Assembly (NCBI GenBank): GCA_029962705.1
Contig: JARPSE010000002.1
Span: forward strand, 1-64,000
Reading direction: 5' to 3'
Length of the DNA: 64,000 bases
Source: Planktomarina antarctica
GTDB lineage: Bacteria; Pseudomonadota; Alphaproteobacteria; Rhodobacterales; Rhodobacteraceae
Numbering within the stretch: position 1 is the first letter of the stretch; the number at the start of each line of letters is the position of its first letter. Both the position numbers and the translations under genes were made by a program. Below the pieces are notes generated by a model, which saw only the letters and a program-made list of their open reading frames with translations, did no database searches and had not been told where the DNA came from. Positions 8,131-15,119 of this stretch are shown piece by piece.

Positions 8131-9260
8131 CCAGCCAAAATCTGATCCAAAGCGTTTTCTAACCGAACAACACTGGCATCCACATCATAAAGTTTATCTA
8201 AGCCAAACAATCCCAATCGAAAACTGCTATAAGCCGGGCCTTCATCACATTGCAGTGGCACACCCGCCGCGATTTGGAGCCCTAATGCCGCAAAGGGCTT
8301 GCCAGTCTGCATCTCAGGGCTGGAAGCGAAGCTTACCACCACACCGGGCGCGCCAAAACCAACAGCGGCCACAGAGGCAAAACCACGCTCGGCCAAGGCC
8401 GCACGAACCCGATTGCCCTGCTCCCATTGCGCAGCTGAAAGTTTTTCAAACCCGTAGGCTTGTGTTTCCATCATAGTGTCGCGGAAAGCCGTGAGTGCAT
8501 CAGTTGGCATCGTGGCATGATAGGCGTGACCACCATTTTCATATACTTCCATAATCGATAGCCATTTTCCCAAATCCACAGCAAAACTATTAGATTTACT
8601 TGCTTTGACAGCCGTAATTCCAGCTTGCGACATCATCACCATGCCCGCGGAAGGCGAAGCTGACCAACCTTTTTGTGGCGCCGAGATCAGAAAATCGACA
8701 CCCGTCGCACGCATATCAACCCACGCACAGCCAGAAGCAATACAATCCAATACGAACAACCCGCCATAAGCATGAACAGCATCAGCTACCGCTACAAGAT
8801 AATTATCTGGCAATATCATTCCAGATGATGTCTCCACATGCGGAGCGAAGACCACATCCGGTTGATCTGCTGATATTTTAGCCACGACCTCTTCAATGGG
8901 TGCAGGGATAAAGGCGGCTTCAGCATCATTGCCCGTACGTCGGGCTTTCATAACAGTTTCGCTTGCAGGGATAGATCCGGCTTCGAAAATTTGGGACCAA
9001 CGATACGAAAACCACCCGTTGCGCAGAACCATCACCCGTTTATCAACAGCAATCTGCCGCGCCACTGCTTCCATCCCGTAAGTACCACCACCAGGAACCA
9101 AGGCGACGGCATCTGCAGCATACACTTCTTTGAGAATTGACGAGATATCGCACATCACACCTTGGAATTTCGTGCTCATATGATTGAGCGAACGGTCTGT
9201 GAAGACCACAGAGTATTCTAATAGGCCGTCAGGATCGACTGTGTCTAACAAAGCGGGCAT
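8127..9260 (-). CDS. Class V aminotransferase (serine/alanine-glyoxylate type)
   Basis: A 377-aa PLP enzyme of the class V group that includes serine-glyoxylate, alanine-glyoxylate and 2-aminoethylphosphonate transaminases. The PLP-binding lysine is Lys197 in APQKGWSASP, preceded by the cofactor aspartate in VLDCIASG. HVETSSG and PGGGTYGMEAV are family segments. The exact amino donor cannot be told from sequence. The frame is open to 9350, but AGGAG lies about 9 bases before ATG 9260 and the homologous proteins begin near here. It lies 91 bases downstream of two coupled Lrp/AsnC genes on the same strand, so it is probably cotranscribed with them and controlled by amino acids. Confidence 0.87.
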   Translation of the reverse strand: MPALLDTVDPDGLLEYSVVFTDRSLNHMSTKFQGVMCDISSILKEVYAADAVALVPGGGTYGMEAVARQIAVDKRVMVLRNGWFSYRWSQIFEAGSIPASETVMKARRTGNDAEAAFIPAPIEEVVAKISADQPDVVFAPHVETSSGMILPDNYLVAVADAVHAYGGLFVLDCIASGCAWVDMRATGVDFLISAPQKGWSASPSAGMVMMSQAGITAVKASKSNSFAVDLGKWLSIMEVYENGGHAYHATMPTDALTAFRDTMMETQAYGFEKLSAAQWEQGNRVRAALAERGFASVAAVGFGAPGVVVSFASSPEMQTGKPFAALGLQIAAGVPLQCDEGPAYSSFRLGLFGLDKLYDVDASVVRLENALDQILAG

Positions 9261-9351
9261 TTGAGGAACTCCTATATATTTGACACCAATATAAATTTCT
9301 TCGACCCAGTATGCACGGTCTATTTTCGCATACCATTTTAGCCGACCCATT

Positions 9352-9807
9352 TCATAAAGGTCCAGTCAGGCGCTCCTCACTCAGCAGTACATTGGCCTCA
9401 ACATCGCCCACTCCTGGTAGAGCCATAATTCGACGTCGTAAGACCCGTTCAAAGTCCGAAATGTCACGCGCCACCACCCGTAGCCGGTAGTCGTAAAGTC
9501 CTAGTACATGCTGAACAGTTTGTACTTCGGGAATAGCAGTAACGGCACGTTCGAAGTCTTCCAAACTCACCAGACCTTTGGTGACTAACTTTACACCAAG
9601 AAAGACCGTGACTCCAAACCCAAGTGCTTCCGCATTCAAATCAATCCGCCGCCCTGCCAATACACCTGCCTCTTGCAGCCGCTTAATACGCCGCCACGTC
9701 GCAGGCTGGCTCAGCCCTAAGTCCCGCCCTAAAGAGCCCGCAGATTGGGTGGCATCTTCCGACAAAGCTCGCATCAACGCAAAATCAAGTTTATCCCATG
9801 GTATCAT
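9352..9807 (-). CDS. Lrp/AsnC-family regulator (second of a pair)
   Basis: A 151-aa feast/famine regulator: an N-terminal helix-turn-helix (about residues 5-50, with LGLSQPATWRRIKRL as recognition region) and a C-terminal RAM ligand-binding domain of the alpha-beta ferredoxin-like type. Its start overlaps the stop of the upstream Lrp gene by four bases (ATGA). The two proteins are clearly different in sequence, so this is an old pair and not a recent duplication. Being divergent from ilvC and upstream of an aminotransferase, it probably senses an amino acid such as a branched-chain one; that is inference. Confidence 0.9.
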   Translation of the reverse strand: MIPWDKLDFALMRALSEDATQSAGSLGRDLGLSQPATWRRIKRLQEAGVLAGRRIDLNAEALGFGVTVFLGVKLVTKGLVSLEDFERAVTAIPEVQTVQHVLGLYDYRLRVVARDISDFERVLRRRIMALPGVGDVEANVLLSEERLTGPL

Positions 9808-10259
9808 AATGGCAAAACTTCTGCAGTTTTAAGGGTAGCCACATGCATAAGTGCCTCCAGTTCCGAGATATGGGGCAAGTTTAAAATCTCATTGCGATAG
9901 AGCTTTTGATAGTCAGCCATATCTTTGGCGATTACCGATAACCGTACATCTACCCGTCCCAAAAAAGTTTGAATTGCAATCACCTGCCTGATACCGCGTG
10001 CCGCAGCCAAAAATTCATCAAAAGCTTTTGCATTCGTTTTATCCAGCGTAAACCGTAGGCTCACCTCAACCGCATAACCCAACACGGCCCAATCAATCAC
10101 AGCATGTTGCCCACGCAAAACCTCATGCGCTTTCAACCGCTCCAAGCGGCGCGCCACGGTTGCAGGTTGGGATACGCAACGCTCCGCCACCTCCACAATT
10201 GGAACCATAGGATCAGATTGGAGAATACGTAGAATGCGCCGGTCAAGATCATCAAGCAT
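9804..10259 (-). CDS. Lrp/AsnC-family regulator (first of a pair)
   Basis: A 151-aa Lrp/AsnC protein with an N-terminal helix-turn-helix (VSQPATVARRLERLK) and a RAM domain. It is the promoter-proximal gene of the minus-strand set lrp-lrp-aminotransferase and is divergent from ilvC across 136 bases of AT-rich DNA. Same-length partner subunits encoded in tandem with overlapping codons suggest that the two could form mixed oligomers. Members of the family usually bind near their own promoter and the divergent gene. Confidence 0.9.
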   Translation of the reverse strand: MLDDLDRRILRILQSDPMVPIVEVAERCVSQPATVARRLERLKAHEVLRGQHAVIDWAVLGYAVEVSLRFTLDKTNAKAFDEFLAAARGIRQVIAIQTFLGRVDVRLSVIAKDMADYQKLYRNEILNLPHISELEALMHVATLKTAEVLPL

Positions 10260-10395
10260 GAATATTTTATATTCATACAGTTATAAGAATACAATCTATT
10301 AAAAATAAGTCTTATAGCATTAAATAAACTCTAATCTTATTACTTGAGGGCTGATAAATACGGCTCAGAAAAACAAACCATGAAAGGACGCCAAA
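10260..10395. promoter_or_regulatory. AT-rich divergent control region between the Lrp pair and ilvC
   Basis: 136 bases, strongly AT-rich compared with the flanking genes, with an inverted TATTC (10270-10274) / GAATA (10287-10291) spaced by 12 bases and further A/T tracts. Lrp-type proteins favour such bendable A/T-rich sites with loose dyad symmetry. No leader peptide rich in Ile/Leu/Val codons is visible, so classical attenuation of ilvC is not supported. AAGGA lies about 8 bases before the ilvC ATG. Confidence 0.5.
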
Positions 10396-11418
10396 ATGCG
10401 CGTTTATTATGATCGCGATTGCGATGTAAATCTTATCAAAGAAAAAAAAGTAGCTATCTTAGGCTACGGTAGCCAAGGCCATGCACATGCGTTGAACCTT
10501 CGTGACAGCGGTGCCAAAAATTTAGTTGTAGCTCTGCGTGAAGGCTCTGCCTCAATCGCAAAAGCTGAAGGTGAAGGCCTGAAGACTATGGGTATCGCAG
10601 AAGCAGCTGCTTGGGCAGACGTGATTATGTTCACAATGCCAGACGAATTACAGGCAGAAACCTACCAAAAATACGTTCATGAAAACATCCGTGAAGGTGC
10701 AGCAATCGCATTCGCACACGGCCTGAACGTTCACTTTGGCTTAATCGAGCCAAAGGCAGGCATCGACGTGATAATGATGGCGCCAAAAGGCCCGGGTCAC
10801 ACTGTGCGCGGAGAATATACCAAAGGCGGAGGCGTGCCCTGCCTTGTTGCTGTTGACAACGACGCATCCGGCAAAGCGTTGGAAATTGGCTTGTCTTATT
10901 GCTCCGCTATAGGTGGCGGTCGCTCCGGAATTATCGAAACCAACTTCCGTGAAGAATGTGAAACTGACCTCTTTGGTGAGCAAGCAGTTCTCTGTGGTGG
11001 CTTGGTTGAACTTATCCGCATGGGTTTTGAAACGTTGGTCGAAGCTGGCTACGCGCCAGAAATGGCTTACTTCGAGTGCCTCCATGAGGTAAAACTGATC
11101 GTAGACCTGATATATGAAGGCGGTATTGCCAACATGAATTACTCGATCTCAAACACTGCAGAATATGGCGAATACGTCTCAGGCCCAAGGATTTTACCTT
11201 ATGATGAGACCAAAGCTAAAATGAAAGCAATTCTTACCGATATTCAAAATGGTAAATTTGTGCGTGACTTCATGCTAGAAAATGCGGTGGGTCAACCTTC
11301 CTTTAAAGCAACACGTCGAATCAATGATGCGCACCAAATCGAAGCAACTGGCGAAAAACTCCGCGGCATGATGCCTTGGATTTCAGCTGGTAAAATGGTT
11401 GACAAAACCAAAAACTAA
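10396..11418 (+). CDS. ilvC: Ketol-acid reductoisomerase (NADP+), class I
   Basis: Converts acetolactate or acetohydroxybutyrate to the dihydroxy acid in valine, leucine and isoleucine synthesis, using Mg2+ and NADPH. The 340-aa length is that of the short class I enzyme. The dinucleotide-binding motif GYGSQGHAHALNLRDSG is near residue 25, KGPGHTVR near 130, and the metal ligands lie in ETDLFGEQAVLCGG and the later CLHEVKLIVDL segment. The gene is monocistronic, with a good terminator behind it, and faces the Lrp pair, which likely regulates it. Confidence 0.97.
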   Translation: MRVYYDRDCDVNLIKEKKVAILGYGSQGHAHALNLRDSGAKNLVVALREGSASIAKAEGEGLKTMGIAEAAAWADVIMFTMPDELQAETYQKYVHENIREGAAIAFAHGLNVHFGLIEPKAGIDVIMMAPKGPGHTVRGEYTKGGGVPCLVAVDNDASGKALEIGLSYCSAIGGGRSGIIETNFREECETDLFGEQAVLCGGLVELIRMGFETLVEAGYAPEMAYFECLHEVKLIVDLIYEGGIANMNYSISNTAEYGEYVSGPRILPYDETKAKMKAILTDIQNGKFVRDFMLENAVGQPSFKATRRINDAHQIEATGEKLRGMMPWISAGKMVDKTKN

Positions 11419-11450
11419 GCCCGCGATGAGCTTCGACTCATTCAAGGCAG

Positions 11451-11486
11451 AGGGCTACAGCTATAATGGCTGAGCCCTTTTTATTT
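11451..11486 (+). terminator. Rho-independent terminator of ilvC
   Basis: AGGGCT (11451-11456) plus CAGC (11458-11461) pairs with GCTG (11469-11472) plus AGCCCT (11473-11478) across one bulged A and a 7-base loop, followed by TTTTATTT. It is placed 33 bases after the ilvC stop. Confidence 0.85.
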
Positions 11487-11506
11487 GCCCACCTGAAAGA
11501 CTGCGC

Positions 11507-12430
11507 GTGACTTCACCTGGATTAATCAACTGGCTCCGAATCGCTTTGATAGCACTAATTTGGGGCGGAGCCTTTATGGTTGTGCGGGTTGCACTGCGTG
11601 ATTTTGCACCACTTTCTTTGGCTGCTGGGCGGATCTCTATCGGGGCGTTATCATTGTATATGCTGATGCGCTGGCGCGGGGTGGCATTACCCACTTTTAG
11701 TGATGCACGCCTTTGGCGCTTCGTCGTTCTAGTTGGCCTTCTATCCAGCGCAATCCCCTTTGCCCTACTTAGCTGGGGTCAACAGCATGTGCCGTCAGCC
11801 TTCGCAGGCATGACAATGGCGGCTTTGCCAATTTTTGTTCTGCCGCTAGCCCATTTTTTAGTTCCTGGAGAACGGCTCTATTTACGCAAGATTATCGGAT
11901 TTAGCGTTGGATTTATTGGTGCTATTTTGCTGATAAGCACCAGCGGCTTGGGTCTTTCAGAAGGTCCACTTGAAACCACGGCCCGCTTTGCCTGCGTCGC
12001 AGCAGCATTTTTCTATGCCTGCGGTTCCATCGCTACGCGCCAATGCCCACATGTAAATGAGCTAGCGCTATCCACAGCCTCGCTAATTGTGGCAGCTTTA
12101 ATATTGTTACCAATTGCCTTGGTGGTTGACGGGCAACCGAGGATGCCAAGCACTATTGGCTTGCTCGCGATTGTCTACCTAGGGCTAATTCCAACTGCAT
12201 TGGCCTTTATCGTCAAAGTCGCCGTAATCCGCAGCGCAGGACCATCTTTTCTGACACTCACAAACTATCAAGTGCCAGTTTGGTCAGTCCTATTTGGTAG
12301 TTTTTTTTTAGGAGAAAGCCTACCCACCAACCTGTTTGTAGGTCTGGCCTTGATCTTGCTAGGCGTAGCTATCATCCAAACCGGCGTTCTGCGCTCTATT
12401 TTTAGCCGCGAACCGCCGCCCAGAGCTTAA
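11507..12430 (+). CDS. EamA/DMT-family transporter
   Basis: A 307-aa inner-membrane protein built of two EamA repeats, about ten hydrophobic helices, in the drug/metabolite transporter superfamily. The typical first-helix motif LIWGGAFMVVRVAL is near residue 17 and the second repeat contains the GSIATRQCP segment and VFGSFFLGE-like end (SVLFGSFFLGESL). These proteins usually export amino acids or other small metabolites; the substrate is unknown. Translation starts at GTG 11507. Its last 29 bases overlap the end of folP on the other strand. Confidence 0.85.
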   Translation: MTSPGLINWLRIALIALIWGGAFMVVRVALRDFAPLSLAAGRISIGALSLYMLMRWRGVALPTFSDARLWRFVVLVGLLSSAIPFALLSWGQQHVPSAFAGMTMAALPIFVLPLAHFLVPGERLYLRKIIGFSVGFIGAILLISTSGLGLSEGPLETTARFACVAAAFFYACGSIATRQCPHVNELALSTASLIVAALILLPIALVVDGQPRMPSTIGLLAIVYLGLIPTALAFIVKVAVIRSAGPSFLTLTNYQVPVWSVLFGSFFLGESLPTNLFVGLALILLGVAIIQTGVLRSIFSREPPPRA

Positions 12431-13388
12431 GGGCTTGAACAGTCGGCAACACGTCGTGAACTCGGACTATTTGAGTACCCTGCGCCACCGCTGCCAAAGC
12501 CACCGCCACTGATCCTGGCATTCGCTCTTCTGCACTCTCAGCACCAGAAATTGTACCAATGAAACGCTTGCGAGACGCGCCTAACAATATCGGACAACCA
12601 AGCCCATGAAACAAAGCCAATCCACGCAACAATGCTAAATTATGTTCTAAGGTTTTACCAAAGCCGATACCTGGATCCAAGATGATCTTGTTCCGCGTCA
12701 CCCCATGGGCCAAAGCAAATGCAACCCGCGCCTCTAGGTAATCATACACATCCAGCAGTACATCATCATAACTGGCATTCTGCTGCATGGTCTTAGGATC
12801 ACTGGGCGCATGCATCAAACAGATAGGCGCGCCTGAGCGCGCAACCACGCCTGCCATATCTGCATCAAAATTCAAAGCAGAGACGTCATTAATCCAATTG
12901 GCTCCCACCGCCAGAGTAGCCTTAGCCACCGCAGCCTTTCTTGTATCGATTGATAAAGGCAAACTGAGATCTTGCCGCATCCCCAGCACCGCAGGGACAG
13001 TGCGGGCAATCTCGTTTGCCACATCCACATAATCCGCACCTGGCCGCGTGCTTTCGCCGCCAATATCAATGATATCGGCACCATCTCGCCGCATGGTTTG
13101 CGAATGGGCCATTACAGTGGCAAGGCTATCAAATTTGCCACCATCAGAGAAGCTGTCCGGCGTTGTGTTAAGAATGCCCATAACCTGCGGGCGGTGCATC
13201 CCATCCGTGCCCAAATCTGGGCGCGGCGATGTGAGGCGCAGCAGGGCTTGTTTCGATATATTAGTAACCGCACAAACGTAGGGCTGTGTTCCGCGCTGCA
13301 ATACCTCTACCTGCGTAAATCGGCACCAGCCACCAGCCAACAAGAACTGGCCCCGCTCTTCAATCAAAGGACGATAGTAGGCTGTCAT
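12402..13388 (-). CDS. folP: Dihydropteroate synthase
   Basis: Joins 4-aminobenzoate to 6-hydroxymethyl-dihydropterin pyrophosphate, the sulfonamide-sensitive step of folate synthesis. The 328-aa protein has the TIM-barrel motifs MGILNTTPDSFSDGG, DIGGESTRPGA, IDTRKA, INDVSAL and LDPGIGFGKT, and the SRKRF segment near the end. The roughly 65 residues before the MGILN motif are longer than in E. coli FolP. Its start overlaps the folB stop by four bases (ATGA), so it is coupled to folB. Its 3' end overlaps the convergent EamA gene by 29 bases. Confidence 0.94.
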   Translation of the reverse strand: MTAYYRPLIEERGQFLLAGGWCRFTQVEVLQRGTQPYVCAVTNISKQALLRLTSPRPDLGTDGMHRPQVMGILNTTPDSFSDGGKFDSLATVMAHSQTMRRDGADIIDIGGESTRPGADYVDVANEIARTVPAVLGMRQDLSLPLSIDTRKAAVAKATLAVGANWINDVSALNFDADMAGVVARSGAPICLMHAPSDPKTMQQNASYDDVLLDVYDYLEARVAFALAHGVTRNKIILDPGIGFGKTLEHNLALLRGLALFHGLGCPILLGASRKRFIGTISGAESAEERMPGSVAVALAAVAQGTQIVRVHDVLPTVQALKLWAAVRG

Positions 13389-14308
13389 AGCTGCGCCTGA
13401 TCGACCTGCGCTTCTCGGGCAGTGGCTAACTCACCAGTGGGCACTGCACCAACAAATACTACCTGCGCCGCCTGCATTTCTTTAGCGAACCATTCCACAA
13501 GGGCAGGCATGTCTACCATATGGGTGGGTGGGCCATCGACAGCATCCAACACTATCTTTGACGGAGCCCAGACGCTGATCTGGTCATGACGCATTCCCCA
13601 ATCCAGCTCGGTCTTGGTACCAACGACCACACATCTGTTATCCTGGCTTGCCAAAACCCAAGCATTTTGTTCAATCGCCAGCAAATCAATCCGACGTTGC
13701 ACCATCTTGTGCTGGAACACTAGCGGCGGAGGTGCCTCAGGCGTGCCAACACAGATGATCACCGGACGGTCGTTACTCTCAGCAGCAGTAATCCAATCTG
13801 CAAGGTTAACGCCAGAAACCACCGGATTGGCGAGAAACAGCACGATGGGGTGCGGGGTATCTTCCAGTGTGCGCAGACCAGCATCCAAAGCACGTGTCCG
13901 CGCTCTAACAATTTCAACGCCTAAATCCCCCGGCCCCCGGTCAATTTTCTCAATTCTAACAAAAACGCGTTGGGCCTGCGGTGCCAACAGAATACGATTA
14001 GCGACCCTCTCAGCCAAGGTCTCAAGCAAATTCAATCGCTCTTCTGAAAGTGCGGCTTCAATCGCTTCAGTAACGCGGTCATAAGATAAAATACGATCAA
14101 CATCGTCTTCAATTTCATTAGTCAAAGGTTGGACTTCAACCACAACATCGAAGCGAATACGCTGGGTCGTACCGCGCTCAGCCTGAAACGCACCTATTTC
14201 AACAGTTATAATGTGATCGCGTACAGATATCCTATCGCAGGGATTTATAGTTGTAGCCTCTGAGCGCGCCAAAGGATGCGTAAAGGCATGGTTGAGATCA
14301 TCTATCAT
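13385..14308 (-). CDS. folB: Dihydroneopterin aldolase with long C-terminal extension
   Basis: The first ~130 residues match FolB: VRDHIITVEIGAFQAERG, the LSYDRVTEAIEAAL helix and the NLLETLAERVANRIL helix with the catalytic-site glutamate, then RVFVRIEKIDRGPG. FolB cleaves dihydroneopterin to hydroxymethyl-dihydropterin and glycolaldehyde. The 307-aa protein is more than twice the usual ~120 aa; the C-terminal ~170 residues (IVLFLANPVVSGVNL onward) match nothing I recognise. I recall long FolB proteins in related Rhodobacterales, so it is probably a lineage feature and not a local fusion. It is followed by folP with overlapping codons and preceded by the cell-wall hydrolase gene 49 bases away. 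Confidence 0.85.
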   Translation of the reverse strand: MIDDLNHAFTHPLARSEATTINPCDRISVRDHIITVEIGAFQAERGTTQRIRFDVVVEVQPLTNEIEDDVDRILSYDRVTEAIEAALSEERLNLLETLAERVANRILLAPQAQRVFVRIEKIDRGPGDLGVEIVRARTRALDAGLRTLEDTPHPIVLFLANPVVSGVNLADWITAAESNDRPVIICVGTPEAPPPLVFQHKMVQRRIDLLAIEQNAWVLASQDNRCVVVGTKTELDWGMRHDQISVWAPSKIVLDAVDGPPTHMVDMPALVEWFAKEMQAAQVVFVGAVPTGELATAREAQVDQAQL

Positions 14309-14357
14309 ATCGCTTGTCCCCCACTTTGCTATTACCAGAATAGCACCGAAGCGAAAG

Positions 14358-15017
14358 TTATTTTTTGACCACTTTTTTAACAGGTTTATAGAATTTGTGG
14401 GCCCCTATTGTGACAGTATTCTCAAACCCTCGCGCCCAAGAGGGCCAAACAGATGTGGCATGATAGTAGGTAGCACCCGCAGTCAATGGCGGTGAGACAC
14501 CATCGATCATAACTCCTGCTATGCGAACCATCTGATCATAGGAAACCAGGTTAGAAACACGCTCGAGCTTACCATCACAGGTATAGCTAAACTGGCAGGC
14601 ATGCTTTCGCCCCGTTCCTTGATTTATAACACCACAAATACTATCAGGAAATTCTTCGCTTTTCACCCGATTGAGTATCACTTCTGCAACTGCAAATTGA
14701 CCTTCAACGGGCTCGCCGCGCGCCTCAAAATACAAAGCTTCTGCCAGACATTTCCACTGAAAATTTGGCCGGTTTAGGGGCCTCATTGATGTTACTAAAG
14801 TATTTCGCTCTTTGGGACGAATAGAAGTCAATAAACTATTATAATGCAACGGGACAGAATTAAAAAACACCGGTTTAGGCGCCAGCGCCTCAATATAGTT
14901 TTTTGGAAGAAAGGATGCAATGTATTCGGAGGCCGTAACAGACTGCAGCGTTAAAAGTTGAATTAAAGCCCCATAAAATAAAGCTGGGAAAACGGCGTGT
15001 ACCGAATCAATCCTCAT
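14358..15017 (-). CDS. Exported cell-wall hydrolase, SleB/hydrolase_2 family
   Basis: A 219-aa protein with an N-terminal hydrophobic signal (FPALFYGALIQLLTLQSVTAS) and a C-terminal hydrolase_2 domain from about residue 88: CLAEALYFEARGEP (catalytic-site glutamates), AVAEVILNRV, FPDSICGVINQG, CQFSYTCDG, GATYYHA. This is the SleB/CwlJ fold, which cleaves peptidoglycan glycan strands as a lytic transglycosylase or amidase. In a non-spore-former it most likely works in wall turnover in the periplasm. It lies between the PPDK-like gene and folB on the same strand. Confidence 0.87.
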   Translation of the reverse strand: MRIDSVHAVFPALFYGALIQLLTLQSVTASEYIASFLPKNYIEALAPKPVFFNSVPLHYNSLLTSIRPKERNTLVTSMRPLNRPNFQWKCLAEALYFEARGEPVEGQFAVAEVILNRVKSEEFPDSICGVINQGTGRKHACQFSYTCDGKLERVSNLVSYDQMVRIAGVMIDGVSPPLTAGATYYHATSVWPSWARGFENTVTIGAHKFYKPVKKVVKK

Positions 15018-15119
15018 ATTTTAAACCCCCAAAAACCAGTGTGCTATAGGGAAATATACTGGTAACGTCTAGTGATTGGGCCATCAACGAGGAATTTTGG
15101 CTAATATGTGACCTTTACG

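Noticed and set aside
10260..10395. Attenuator leader peptide before ilvC
   Set aside because: No short frame rich in Ile, Leu or Val codons and no competing terminator hairpin precede ilvC.
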